Numbered from the stretch's first letter, positions 6,943 to 14,251 are shown. The stretch: 22,837 bases of DNA from Gp6-AA40 sp036742665 (GCA_036742665.1 DAINQP010000077.1:1-22837); one strand, 5' to 3'. Translations and numbers: made by a program. The notes: generated by a model from the letters alone, not told the origin.

Positions 6943-8460
6943 TCACGGGAAGATCTTGCCCGGATTGAGAATGCCGTTCGGGTCGAACGCGGTCTTGAGC
7001 CGCTTCATCAGCGCGATCTCTTCCGGCGATAACTCGATCGACAGATAGCGAGCCTTCGCGAAACCGATGCCGTGCTCGCCACTGATCGAGCCTTCGAGCG
7101 CGACGACCCTCTCGAACAGCTCGCGCTCGGCCTGCGAGGCCCGGGCACGCTCGAGCGGGTCGTCCTTATTCACCATGAGGTTGACGTGAATGTTGCCGTC
7201 TCCTGCATGGCCGAACGACGAAATCCGCAGCGCGTAACGCTGCTTGAGATCGGCGATGACGTCGAACAACTGCGGCACACGTCCGCGCGGCACGACGACG
7301 TCGTGGTTGATCTTCAGCAGCCCAGTCGCGCGTAACGCGAGCGACAGTTGACGGCGGACGTGCCACAAGCCCTCGCGCTCGCTTTCAGTCGCCGCGCGGG
7401 TGACCGCGAGGGCCTTCGTCTCCTCGCAAGCAGACGCGACGCTGGCCATCTCCTCTTCGACAGCGGCCGCCGTACCATCGCACTCTACGATCAGCAGCGC
7501 ACCCGCGCCCGCCGGCACTACCGCTCGGCCCGCGTAGGACTCCACCGCTCGCAGCGAGTCATCGTCCACGAGCTCGATCGCCGCTGGCACCGCACGTCGC
7601 GCGATGAGCGCGCTCACAGCGTCAACGGCATGCCGAACGTTCGTAAATGAGGCCGATAACGTGGCCCGCGCTGACGGCTGTGGAATCAGGCGCAGCGTGA
7701 TCCTGGTGATGATCGCCAGCGTGCCTTCTGATCCGACCAGCAACTGTGTTACGTCGTAACCGACGACGTTCTTCACCGCCTTGGAGCCGGTGTGCAGAAT
7801 TTCGCCGGTCGGCAGCACGGCCTCGAGCGCCAGCACATAGCGCTTGGTGGTGCCGTACTTGAATGCCCGTGGCCCACCCGCGCATTCCGCTACGTTGCCG
7901 CCGATGGATGACGTGTCGAGACTGGCCGGATCCGGCGGATAGAACAAGCCTACGCGCGTCACTGCGCGCTGCAGGTCGCCGTTGATGACGTTAGGCTCGA
8001 CCACGGCGATGAGATTCAGTTCGTCGATTTCGAGAATCCGGTTGAGCCGGGCCATCGACAGCACGATGCCCCCACTCGTCGGCACGGCTCCCCCCGTATA
8101 CCCGGTGCCTGCGCCTCGCACAACGAGCGGGATGCGGTGCTGATTACACAGCCGCGCGATCGCGGCGATCTCAAGTGTGGAGCCGGGGACAACGACGAGA
8201 TCGGGAAGGTGCCCCTGTCCCAGGGCATCGGCGGCATGTGCAGTCAGTGAAGGCTGATCGGATAGTACCCAGGCATCACCGACTATCCCGCGCAGCGCAA
8301 GAGCGATGTGATCCGTGATCCTCAGTGCCTCTGTGCCTCGCCCCTCGATGTTACTCGGGGCGCCCTGAGCTTGTCGAAGGGCGGTGTGTCGTAAATCAGT
8401 GTGAAGCCGTTGCCCTGGCGGGTTGCAGCGACTCGGCGAAGCGAAGAATCCGTGTCGCAC
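6943..8460 (-). CDS. FAD-linked 2-hydroxyacid dehydrogenase/oxidase (GlcD-like); start uncertain
   Basis: A flavoprotein of the glycolate oxidase subunit GlcD / D-lactate dehydrogenase family. An N-terminal FAD_binding_4 domain carries PLVVRGAGTGYTGGAVPTSG, and a C-terminal FAD-linked oxidase domain carries FGHAGDGNIHVNLM and GSISGEHGIGFAKARYL. The substrate cannot be fixed; no glcE or glcF subunit is adjacent. The conserved core begins near 8310. The only ATG, GTG or TTG upstream of the core in this frame is a GTG at 8460-8458, which overlaps the preceding aminotransferase gene by 65 bases. That start would encode about 45 unconserved residues, including ALRQAQG from a palindromic repeat. 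A CTG at 8325-8323, with GAGG nearby, is an alternative. It is the last gene of the recG string. Confidence 0.88.
   Translation of the reverse strand: MRHGFFASPSRCNPPGQRLHTDLRHTALRQAQGAPSNIEGRGTEALRITDHIALALRGIVGDAWVLSDQPSLTAHAADALGQGHLPDLVVVPGSTLEIAAIARLCNQHRIPLVVRGAGTGYTGGAVPTSGGIVLSMARLNRILEIDELNLIAVVEPNVINGDLQRAVTRVGLFYPPDPASLDTSSIGGNVAECAGGPRAFKYGTTKRYVLALEAVLPTGEILHTGSKAVKNVVGYDVTQLLVGSEGTLAIITRITLRLIPQPSARATLSASFTNVRHAVDAVSALIARRAVPAAIELVDDDSLRAVESYAGRAVVPAGAGALLIVECDGTAAAVEEEMASVASACEETKALAVTRAATESEREGLWHVRRQLSLALRATGLLKINHDVVVPRGRVPQLFDVIADLKQRYALRISSFGHAGDGNIHVNLMVNKDDPLERARASQAERELFERVVALEGSISGEHGIGFAKARYLSIELSPEEIALMKRLKTAFDPNGILNPGKIFP
8320..8339 (-). repeat. 8-bp tandem microrepeat before the GlcD-like core
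   Basis: On the reverse strand GAGGCACA, GAGGCACT and GAGG follow one another with an 8-base period. The copies lie exactly where the conserved part of the FAD oxidase frame begins, next to a palindromic repeat at 8362-8382. Together they look like a repeat-filled gene junction rather than unique coding sequence. Confidence 0.55.
8362..8382. repeat. Dispersed palindromic repeat, copy 1
   Basis: A 21-bp imperfect palindrome with GCCCT and AGGGC ends and a TCGA core half, reading GCCCTTCGAC then AAGCTCAGGGC on the reverse strand. It lies 13 bases beyond the aminotransferase stop. A second copy with GGCTC in place of AGCTC lies at 15680-15701, at the start of rsmA. Sequences of this shape are common short repeats in many bacterial genomes (recalled, not searched). 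Confidence 0.8.
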
Positions 8461-9598
8461 CCTCTCTCAACTGCTCCATCGACGTCGCGTACGAGATGCG
8501 CAGATAACCTGGCGCGTCGAACGCCTCGCCGGGCGTGACAACGACGTGCTCCTTCTCGAGCAACGCCTGTGCGAAGTGCGCAGACGTGGCGATGCCATCC
8601 GCCGACAGCAGCCGTGAGATGTCGGGGAACAGATAGAACGCGCCGCTCGGCTTCACGCACTGAATCCCCGGATTCGCCGTGAGCCAGGCGTGGATGTTGT
8701 CGCGCCGGCGTCGATACTCATCGAGCATCGCCGTAACCGGATCCTGCGATCCGGTGATCGCGGCGAGGGCCGCCTTCTGGGTAATCGACGTGATGTTGGA
8801 CGTGGATTGTCCCTGAATGACGTTGAACGCCGCGGTCAGCTCCCTGGGCGCGATGGTCCAGCCACAGCGCCAACCGGTCATGGCATAGGCCTTCGACGCG
8901 GATCCGGCGATCACAGTGCGATCGCGAAGGCGATCGAACAGGATGCGCGGCAGATTGTGCGGAACCGGCTCGTAGATCAGTCGCTCGTAACAGAGATCGA
9001 CGATGACCCAGAGGCCGCGCGCCGCTGCAACGTCGGCAATCGCCGCGACGTCCTGTTCGTCGATCAGGGCGCCGGTCGGATTCCCAGGCGAATTGAGGAT
9101 GATGGCTTTCGTCCGCGGCGAGATCGCAGCGATCACGGCTTCCGCGTGCACCCTGAAGCCGTCGCCCGACTGCGTGGAAACGATGACGGGGACCGCGCCC
9201 ATCAGCTTGACCTGCTCGGGAATCGTCGGCCAGTACGGCGCGTGGGTGATCACTTCATCGCCGGGATCGAACAGCGCGAGGGCTGCGTTGAACAGCGCCT
9301 GCTTGCCGCCGACGGTGATCAAGACCTCCGGCATGGCGATGTCCACGCCGTAATCCTGATGGTATCGCGCACAGATCGCCTGGCGCAGTTCGGGAATACC
9401 CGGAGCGACCGTGTATCTGGTGAAGTTGGCGTCGATCGCGGCCTTACCGGCGTCCTTCACGTGCTCAGGCGTCGGGAAATCCGGCTCGCCGGCGCTGAAG
9501 TCGACAACGTTGCAGCCTTCACGGCGCAACCGTTCGGCTTCAGCGGCGACCTTCAGCGTCGCCGACGCCGACACGTTCGCGAGTCTCTGCGCGAACAT
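8396..9598 (-). CDS. PLP-dependent class I/II aminotransferase (aspartate aminotransferase-like)
   Basis: A 400-residue fold-type I aminotransferase, the family's usual length. Visible landmarks are VDFSAGEPDFPTPEHVK (about 32-48) and the NSPGNPTG motif with Asn173. The region with the PLP-ring Asp is VDLCYERLIYE (Asp201, Tyr204; homologues usually read DEIY here). The Schiff-base lysine is in GSASKAYAMTGWRCGW (Lys236), and the carboxylate-binding Arg is in GYLRISYATS. The likely reaction is transfer between aspartate (or another amino acid) and 2-oxoglutarate; exact specificity is open. The start is the ATG at 9598-9596, one base after the coaD stop, so coupled translation is likely. It ends at 8396, inside the region that the following FAD oxidase frame also covers. 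Confidence 0.93.
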   Translation of the reverse strand: MFAQRLANVSASATLKVAAEAERLRREGCNVVDFSAGEPDFPTPEHVKDAGKAAIDANFTRYTVAPGIPELRQAICARYHQDYGVDIAMPEVLITVGGKQALFNAALALFDPGDEVITHAPYWPTIPEQVKLMGAVPVIVSTQSGDGFRVHAEAVIAAISPRTKAIILNSPGNPTGALIDEQDVAAIADVAAARGLWVIVDLCYERLIYEPVPHNLPRILFDRLRDRTVIAGSASKAYAMTGWRCGWTIAPRELTAAFNVIQGQSTSNITSITQKAALAAITGSQDPVTAMLDEYRRRRDNIHAWLTANPGIQCVKPSGAFYLFPDISRLLSADGIATSAHFAQALLEKEHVVVTPGEAFDAPGYLRISYATSMEQLREGATRILRFAESLQPARATASH

Positions 9599-9599
9599 C

Positions 9600-10109
9600 C
9601 TAGCCTCGAACCGTTGCTTCCTGCTTGCGCCGCATCGCCTGCTCCACCGCCGGTGGCACGAGGCCTGTCACGTCGCCGCCAAGGTTGAACACTTCTTTCG
9701 TCAGGCGCGAGCTCAGATAAGTGTACTGCTCGGCCGGCATCATGAACACCGTTTCGAGCATCGGCTCGAGATGGCGGTTCATCAGCGCCATTTGAAATTC
9801 GTACTCGTAGTCCGACACGGCACGGATGCCGCGGATGATCGCACTGGCGCGGCGCCCGCGTGCGTACTCCACGAGCAATCCCTGGAAGCTCTCGGCTTCG
9901 ATGTTCGGATACTCGCGGAACACCTCGCGAATGATGCCCACCCGCTCGTCGGCGCTGAACAGCGGCTGCTTCTCCTGGTTTACCAGCACCGCGACGACGA
10001 TGCGCTCGAAGAGACGCGCGCTCCGCAGGATGATGTCGACGTGACCGTTGGTCAGGGGATCGAACGAGCCAGGAAAGACGGCAAGTCGGCCGGCCGGGGG
10101 GGAAGACAT
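9600..10109 (-). CDS. coaD: Phosphopantetheine adenylyltransferase
   Basis: Transfers AMP from ATP to 4'-phosphopantetheine, the penultimate step of coenzyme A synthesis. The 169-residue product has the nucleotidyltransferase start VFPGSFDPLTNGHVDII (His23 in the T/HxGH-type motif), the RGIRAVSDYEYEFQMALMNR segment (about 93-112) and YTYLSSRLTKEVFNLGGD near residues 128-145, all diagnostic of CoaD. The start is the ATG at 10109-10107, one base after the rsmD stop, with AAGGAG supplied by the last rsmD codons. The rsmD-coaD pairing is a common bacterial arrangement. An N-terminal extension of about eight residues (MSSPPAGR) precedes the first strand. Confidence 0.97.
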   Translation of the reverse strand: MSSPPAGRLAVFPGSFDPLTNGHVDIILRSARLFERIVVAVLVNQEKQPLFSADERVGIIREVFREYPNIEAESFQGLLVEYARGRRASAIIRGIRAVSDYEYEFQMALMNRHLEPMLETVFMMPAEQYTYLSSRLTKEVFNLGGDVTGLVPPAVEQAMRRKQEATVRG

Positions 10110-10110
10110 G

Positions 10111-10662
10111 TCACTCCTTTAGTTGAGCGGGTGGCGTAAAGAACGTGAGCGTGCTATCACCAGACTTCACGCGCCGTATCGGCGCGAGCAATCCGGCGGG
10201 CGCCAGTTCACGGCGCGTCGCATGCTCCAGCACTACCAGACCTCCAGGCGCGATCGCCCGAGCCGACGCGTCGAGCACGGCGGTCATGGTCGTGATGTCG
10301 TACGGCGGATCCAACAGGATCAGATCGAACGCGTTCGAGCCGAGGCCGGGCAACACGGTGGCAACATCGCCACGGTGGATAGTATAGCCGTCCTCCACGG
10401 CGCAGGCCCTGAGGTTCTCCTCGATGAGCGCGATGGCGCGGCGGTCCTGTTCGATGAACGTCACCTGCGCGGCACCGCGGCTGATCGCCTCGATTCCGAC
10501 AGCACCTGTTCCGGCGAACCCATCGAGCACACGCGCGCCATCGATTCTCGGCGCCACGATGTTGAACAGCGTCTCGCGGAGCTTGTCGGACGTCGGACGC
10601 AGACCGTCCCACGCCGGGGCTTTCAGACGACGGCCCTTCAGGCGGCCGGCAATGATGCGCAT
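10111..10662 (-). CDS. rsmD: 16S rRNA (guanine966-N2)-methyltransferase
   Basis: SAM-dependent methyltransferase that modifies G966 of 16S rRNA. The 183-residue product begins MRIIAGRLKGRRLKAP, the family signature, followed by GLRPTSDKLRETLFNI. The SAM-binding motif VLDGFAGTGAVGIEAISRGA lies near residues 43-62, and the catalytic LLDPPY motif near 116-121. The start is the ATG at 10662-10660. The frame is open for 24 more codons upstream, but those are encoded by a CCCAA-type heptamer array and are not family sequence. Its last codons carry the coaD ribosome binding site and its TGA lies one base before the coaD ATG. Confidence 0.95.
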   Translation of the reverse strand: MRIIAGRLKGRRLKAPAWDGLRPTSDKLRETLFNIVAPRIDGARVLDGFAGTGAVGIEAISRGAAQVTFIEQDRRAIALIEENLRACAVEDGYTIHRGDVATVLPGLGSNAFDLILLDPPYDITTMTAVLDASARAIAPGGLVVLEHATRRELAPAGLLAPIRRVKSGDSTLTFFTPPAQLKE

Positions 10663-10673
10663 GGCCTGATCAA

Positions 10674-10737
10674 CGCCCAAGTCCCAAGTCCCAACGCCCA
10701 ACCATTCCCAATCCCGACGCCCAACAACGTCCAACCT
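10674..10737. repeat. Heptanucleotide tandem array C (recG-rsmD gap)
   Basis: Four in-register 7-bp units, CGCCCAA, GTCCCAA, GTCCCAA and CGCCCAA, occupy 10674-10701. They are followed by looser CCCAA, CGCCCAA and GTCCAA units to about 10737. The array fills nearly the whole 78-bp gap between the recG stop and the rsmD start. The consensus resembles array A at 1223-1250. Confidence 0.75.
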
Positions 10738-10740
10738 TCA

Positions 10741-12837
10741 CTAACCGATTTCGATCAAGCCGAACTGTTCCTGCCACTGCCGCGCGACGAATGCGGTCAG
10801 CTCCGGTGTCAACGCCCCGCGCTCGACGAGCGCTCGCGCCTCGTGATGCGCGAGTTCCATGATGTCGCGATCGCGGACGAGATCTCCGGTGCGCAACTTG
10901 GGCAGTCCCGATTGCCGCGTGCCGAAGAAATCTCCAGGGCCGCGCAGCTCGAGATCGCGTTCAGCGATCACGAACCCATCGTTGGTGGACGACATCGCCT
11001 TCAGTCGCTCCCGCGCGTCATCGGTCCATGGCGCCTGATAGAGGAGGATGCACAATGACTGCGCTGAACCGCGGCCGACCCGCCCGCGCAACTGGTGCAG
11101 CTGCGACAACCCGAATCGTTCGGCGTGCTCGACGACCATGATCGATGCGTTCGGCACGTCCACGCCGACCTCGACGACGGTTGTTGACACCAGGACGTCG
11201 ATCCGCCCCGCCGCGAACGCGTGCATGACATGGTCCTTTGCGTCCTGTTTCATCCGGCCGTGCAGCAGCGCGACGCGGTGGGCGGGGAACACTTCTGCCT
11301 GCAGGTGATCGGCCATCTCCGTCGCCGACTTCAGATCGAGCTTCTCCGACTCCTCCACCAGCGGGTAGATGATGTACGCCTGACGTCCGGCGTCGAGCTC
11401 CGCACGAATCAGATCGTAGATCTCGTCGCGACGCGACTCCGGCTTGACCAGCGTCGTCACCGGCTTGCGGCCAGGCGGGAGATCGGGGATCTTCGAGACG
11501 TCGAGTTCGCTGTAATCGGTGAGCGCGAGCGTGCGCGGGATCGGCGTGGCGGTCATGAGCAGGACGTCAGGACGCAATCCTTTGCCGCGCATGGCCGCAC
11601 GTTGCGCGACACCGAACCGGTGCTGCTCATCGATCACGACGAGCCCCAATTTATTGAACGCGACCTGCTCCTGCACCAGCGCGTGCGTGCCGACGACGAG
11701 GTTCGTTGTCCCTCGCTCGATGTTGGCGAGCAAGGTGTGCTTGTGCAGACCCGGCGTGCTGCCCGTCAACAGATCGACCCGGAACCGCGACGAGGCCAGC
11801 AGCTTCGCGATATTGCGGTAGTGCTGCGCGGCGAGGATCTCGGTCGGCGCCATGAAGGCAACCTGCAGACCATTCTCCATCGCGACGATCGCCGCGAGCA
11901 GCGCGACAATCGTCTTGCCGGCACCGACGTCGCCTTGCAGCAGTCGATGCATCGGCTCGCGGCGCAGCATGTCGTCGACGATCTCCTTCACCGCCTGCCG
12001 CTGACCCGCGGTGAGTTTGAACGGCAACACCTTGGCAGCCGACGCACGAATCCGATCGTCAACGAGTGGCACGAACGGCTTCAGCTCGCTGCTGGTGGCG
12101 TGGCGCCGCCGCGCATGGCCGATCTGGAACAGGAAGAACTCCTCGAAGATGAGCCGACGCTGGGCAGGCGACCGGAAGGCATTCAGGACGTCGACCGACG
12201 CCTCGTTTGGCGGAAAGTGCGACTCCTCGAGTGCGGCTCGACGCGGCATCAACTGCAGCCGGATGCGCAATTCCTCCGGCAACGGGTCGGGAATGTCGGG
12301 GGGTATTTGATCGAGTGCCTGCCGGACGAGACGCCGCTGCATGTTGGGCGTGACTGTCCCGGTCTTTTCATAGAACGGCACGACGCGGCCCATCTGCAGA
12401 CTCGATAAATCGTCGGCGACGAGCTCGTACTCGGGGTTCATGAAGTGGAGGCCGGTCGAATCCAGCTTCACGTCGCCGAAGACGACCACCTGCAGGTGCG
12501 CCCTCAGCACGTCCGCCAGAAAGGCTTGATTCATCCACGTGCAGCGAATCGATCCACTCGCGTCGGCGATGACGGCGTGAAAAATCTTGAAGCCCCGTCG
12601 TCGAGTGACTGCGACGTTCGCTGATTTGATCTCGCCCAGCACGGCGGCTTTGTTGCCTGGACGTAGTGAGGCGATTGGCTGCATGCGGCTGCGGTCCTCG
12701 TAGCGGAACGGCAGCCGATAGAGCAGGTCCTGGACGAGAACCAGACCGGCGCGTTTGAGGTCCGCGGCTTTCCGCGGACCCACGCCTTTCAGAAACTGGA
12801 GAGGAGTAGAGAGGAAATCAACGGCCGTGGATGTCAC
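10741..12837 (-). CDS. recG: ATP-dependent DNA helicase RecG
   Basis: Branch-migration helicase that remodels stalled replication forks and Holliday junctions. The product is 698 residues from a GTG at 12837-12835 (VTSTAVDFLSTPLQFLKGVG), the normal family length. In order it has the N-terminal helical part with LKGVGPRKAADLKRAGL, the wedge/OB domain (about 60-160), Walker A QGDVGAGKTIVALL (about 302-315), the DEQH box VVIDEQHRFGVAQR (about 398-411), TATPIPRTLALTDY and motif VI LRGRVGRG. The frame is open far upstream of this GTG, but only the GTG fits the family start. It makes a four-base GTGA overlap with the stop of the secreted-protein gene before it, so translation is probably coupled. 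rsmD follows after a 78-bp repeat-filled gap. Confidence 0.97.
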   Translation of the reverse strand: MTSTAVDFLSTPLQFLKGVGPRKAADLKRAGLVLVQDLLYRLPFRYEDRSRMQPIASLRPGNKAAVLGEIKSANVAVTRRRGFKIFHAVIADASGSIRCTWMNQAFLADVLRAHLQVVVFGDVKLDSTGLHFMNPEYELVADDLSSLQMGRVVPFYEKTGTVTPNMQRRLVRQALDQIPPDIPDPLPEELRIRLQLMPRRAALEESHFPPNEASVDVLNAFRSPAQRRLIFEEFFLFQIGHARRRHATSSELKPFVPLVDDRIRASAAKVLPFKLTAGQRQAVKEIVDDMLRREPMHRLLQGDVGAGKTIVALLAAIVAMENGLQVAFMAPTEILAAQHYRNIAKLLASSRFRVDLLTGSTPGLHKHTLLANIERGTTNLVVGTHALVQEQVAFNKLGLVVIDEQHRFGVAQRAAMRGKGLRPDVLLMTATPIPRTLALTDYSELDVSKIPDLPPGRKPVTTLVKPESRRDEIYDLIRAELDAGRQAYIIYPLVEESEKLDLKSATEMADHLQAEVFPAHRVALLHGRMKQDAKDHVMHAFAAGRIDVLVSTTVVEVGVDVPNASIMVVEHAERFGLSQLHQLRGRVGRGSAQSLCILLYQAPWTDDARERLKAMSSTNDGFVIAERDLELRGPGDFFGTRQSGLPKLRTGDLVRDRDIMELAHHEARALVERGALTPELTAFVARQWQEQFGLIEIG

Positions 12838-13436
12838 TGCACAACGACGGCCTGCCCTTGCCCGACTTCGATCTGTCGGATGCCTGCGGGCAGCGCGAAC
12901 GGTTCGTCGATGTTGACGCCCCGCGAATCGTCGGCCGTCTTCGAGTAGTACGAGACGAGCTCCTGGAGGAGCGTCTTCGGTACCGGGACGCCGGAGATCG
13001 CCGCCGATTGAAGCTCGAACCGGCCCTGTCCATTCTGGGTGCGCAGGACGCCACTGACCGTGACCGGCAGGCGGCCGCCGAGGAGATTCCAGGGATCGAT
13101 CAACGAGCCCGTGCGCTTCGTCTTGGCGACCGCGTCGAGATCGACGGTTGCCGCGCCGCTGACTTTGCCATCGCCGATGATGGTGATCTGCGGTTCGGTC
13201 ATGCCGGCTGGCAGCAGCGGACTGGCGCGATACGCAAACCACGAATTGAGTTCGGCTTCACTCACGGAGGTGCGGCGCGGCACAGCGGTGCGCGCGACGA
13301 GCGTGCCCTGCTGCGAGATGATCGCAACCTTGCGCGCGAACGCGTCGGCTTGCTGCGGCGTGAGCGCGGCCGCTGTCAGAGCGGCTACGCCGAGAATCAG
13401 CGCGAGTGATGCGCTCAACGCGATACGCAGGTACAT
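12834..13436 (-). CDS. Sec-exported protein of unknown function, coupled to recG
   Basis: A 200-residue protein that I do not recognise as a named family. A signal peptide is clear: MYLRIALSASLALILGVAAL followed by TAAAL, with cleavage likely around residues 22-25. The mature part begins TPQQADAFARKVAIISQQG, then has EAELNSWFAYRASPLLPAGM, a beta-rich stretch ITIIGDGKVSGAATVDLDAV and GRLPVTVSGVLRTQNGQGRF, with a short hydrophilic C-terminus. There are no cysteines, catalytic motifs or transmembrane helices after the signal. The start is the ATG at 13436-13434, with AGAGG about seven bases upstream; the frame extends upstream but runs opposite lexA. It diverges from lexA across a 135-bp promoter region and its TGA overlaps the recG GTG. 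The beta-rich mature part suggests a periplasmic or outer-membrane-facing role, which is inference. Confidence 0.85.
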   Translation of the reverse strand: MYLRIALSASLALILGVAALTAAALTPQQADAFARKVAIISQQGTLVARTAVPRRTSVSEAELNSWFAYRASPLLPAGMTEPQITIIGDGKVSGAATVDLDAVAKTKRTGSLIDPWNLLGGRLPVTVSGVLRTQNGQGRFELQSAAISGVPVPKTLLQELVSYYSKTADDSRGVNIDEPFALPAGIRQIEVGQGQAVVVQ

Positions 13437-13486
13437 AGGCGACCTCTGGGGAGCTGGCTGTTCACGAGTGTAGCATCGATGCAGAC

Positions 13487-13515
13487 TTGATCTTCGCCTT
13501 ATGTTCGCATATAGT
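13487..13515 (+). promoter_or_regulatory. lexA promoter (sigma70-like)
   Basis: TTGATC at 13487-13492, a 17-base spacer, and TATAGT at 13510-13515. This is a near-consensus sigma70-type promoter whose transcription start would fall near 13522, leaving a leader of about 50 bases before the lexA GTG. The -10 box and the spacer overlap the repeated TTCGC half-sites. Confidence 0.7.
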
Positions 13516-13519
13516 TCGC
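13493..13519 (+). promoter_or_regulatory. Candidate LexA operator: three TTCGC half-sites at 11-bp spacing
   Basis: TTCGC occurs at 13493, 13504 and 13515, exactly 11 bp apart. The last two are preceded by G and form GTTC-N7-GTTC (13503-13517), the direct-repeat LexA box known from Alphaproteobacteria. The repeats cover the spacer and the -10 of the lexA promoter, as expected for autorepression. No GAAC-N4-GTTC inverted box of the Bacillus type is present. Confidence 0.65.
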
Positions 13520-13571
13520 CTACCTCGGCCAGCCCGCGCGCCCGGGCGAGAGGTCGATTGGAGGATGGGCT

Positions 13572-14177
13572 GTGCTGCCGCTCACCAAACGTCAGCGGGA
13601 AATCCTGGATTACCTCAACGAGTTCATCCAGCAGCACGGCTACGCGCCGAGCCTGGAAGAAATCGGACGCCGCTTCAATCTGTCGTCGCTCGCCACCGTC
13701 CACAAACATCTCAGCAACCTTCAAGAAAAGGGCTTCATTCGTCGCGCCTGGAATCGCAGCCGGTCGGTCGAGCTGGTCCCGACGCGCGGTGCCGGTCGCG
13801 CCATGGAACTGCCGCTCCTTGGCTACGTCGCCGCAGGCGTGCCGATTGAAGCAGTCGCTGGCACAGAGACGATTGCCGTGCCCGAGACGTTGGCTGGCAA
13901 GCGGGACAGCTACGTCCTGCGCGTCAAGGGCGACTCGATGATCGACGAACAGATCCGCGACGGCGATTTTGTCATCGTCGAGGATCGGAAGTCGGCCGAT
14001 AACGGCGAGATGGTCATCGCGCTGATCGGCGGGCTCGATGTCACGCTCAAGAAGTTTTATCGGGAGCATGGACGAATTCGTCTACAGCCGGCCAATCCGG
14101 CGATGCAGCCGATCATGGTTGACCCCGACGCCGTGCAGGTCCAGGGCGTCGTCGTCGGCGTGATGCGCAAGTATTAG
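13572..14177 (+). CDS. lexA: LexA repressor (SOS regulator)
   Basis: Transcriptional repressor of the SOS response that cleaves itself when bound to RecA filaments. The 201-residue product has an N-terminal winged-helix DNA-binding domain (about 3-66) with TKRQREILDYLNEFIQQHGY and the recognition region around SSLATVHKHLSNLQEKGFI. Next come the Ala88-Gly89 cleavage bond in LLGYVAAGVPIEAV and the Ser/Lys dyad, Ser122 in KGDSMIDEQIRDGD and Lys160 in LDVTLKKFYREHG. All self-cleavage residues are therefore intact. The start is a GTG at 13572, with GGAGG seven bases upstream. A strong promoter with a likely LexA operator lies 50-80 bases before it and is shared with the divergent secreted protein-recG string. 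Confidence 0.97.
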   Translation: MLPLTKRQREILDYLNEFIQQHGYAPSLEEIGRRFNLSSLATVHKHLSNLQEKGFIRRAWNRSRSVELVPTRGAGRAMELPLLGYVAAGVPIEAVAGTETIAVPETLAGKRDSYVLRVKGDSMIDEQIRDGDFVIVEDRKSADNGEMVIALIGGLDVTLKKFYREHGRIRLQPANPAMQPIMVDPDAVQVQGVVVGVMRKY

Positions 14178-14189
14178 GCGCGCTCGTGG

Positions 14190-14211
14190 AGGCGGGTCCT
14201 CCGACTCGCCT
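14190..14211 (+). repeat. Hairpin downstream of lexA
   Basis: AGGCGGGTC at 14190-14198 pairs with GACTCGCCT at 14203-14211 across a CTCC loop, with one G-T wobble. It begins 12 bases after the lexA stop and lacks a T-run, so termination is uncertain. The arms match those of the ilvC-ilvD hairpin at 164-189. Confidence 0.6.
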
Positions 14212-14226
14212 GCGCCTGTCCGTCCA

Positions 14227-14250
14227 GGTCAAAGATGCTAGGCTTTGACC
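14227..14250 (+). promoter_or_regulatory. Perfect 8-bp dyad just before the DUF3467 gene, with a -10-like box inside
   Basis: GGTCAAAG at 14227-14234 and CTTTGACC at 14243-14250 are perfect inverted repeats with an 8-base centre. One base separates the dyad from the ATG at 14252. The centre and right arm hold TGC-TAGGCT (14236-14244), an extended -10-like box that would start transcription at or next to the ATG. No Shine-Dalgarno is present. The site could be a repressor operator over a leaderless promoter, or an RNA hairpin if transcription comes from lexA. Confidence 0.5.
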
Positions 14251-14251
14251 C

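Noticed and set aside
8690..9688. A 332-codon plus-strand frame opposite the aminotransferase and coaD
   Set aside because: Antisense to two well-supported genes, spans their junction, and shows no recognisable domain.
11221..12408. A 395-codon plus-strand frame opposite recG
   Set aside because: Antisense to the recG motor domains; its composition is that of a codon-position shadow and no motif is visible.
12837..14069. Upstream extensions of the recG and secreted-protein frames, the latter running opposite lexA
   Set aside because: The conserved starts are the GTG at 12837 and the ATG at 13436. The extension of the recG frame lies over the secreted-protein gene, and that of the secreted-protein frame over the lexA promoter and coding region.
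14190..14211. Rho-independent terminator after lexA
   Set aside because: The stem is GC-rich but no run of T follows, so only a hairpin is reported.
14178..14251. A tRNA or small RNA in the 74-bp lexA-DUF3467 gap
   Set aside because: The stretch folds into a hairpin and a dyad, but there is no cloverleaf, T-arm consensus or CCA, and both structures are explained as repeat and dyad.
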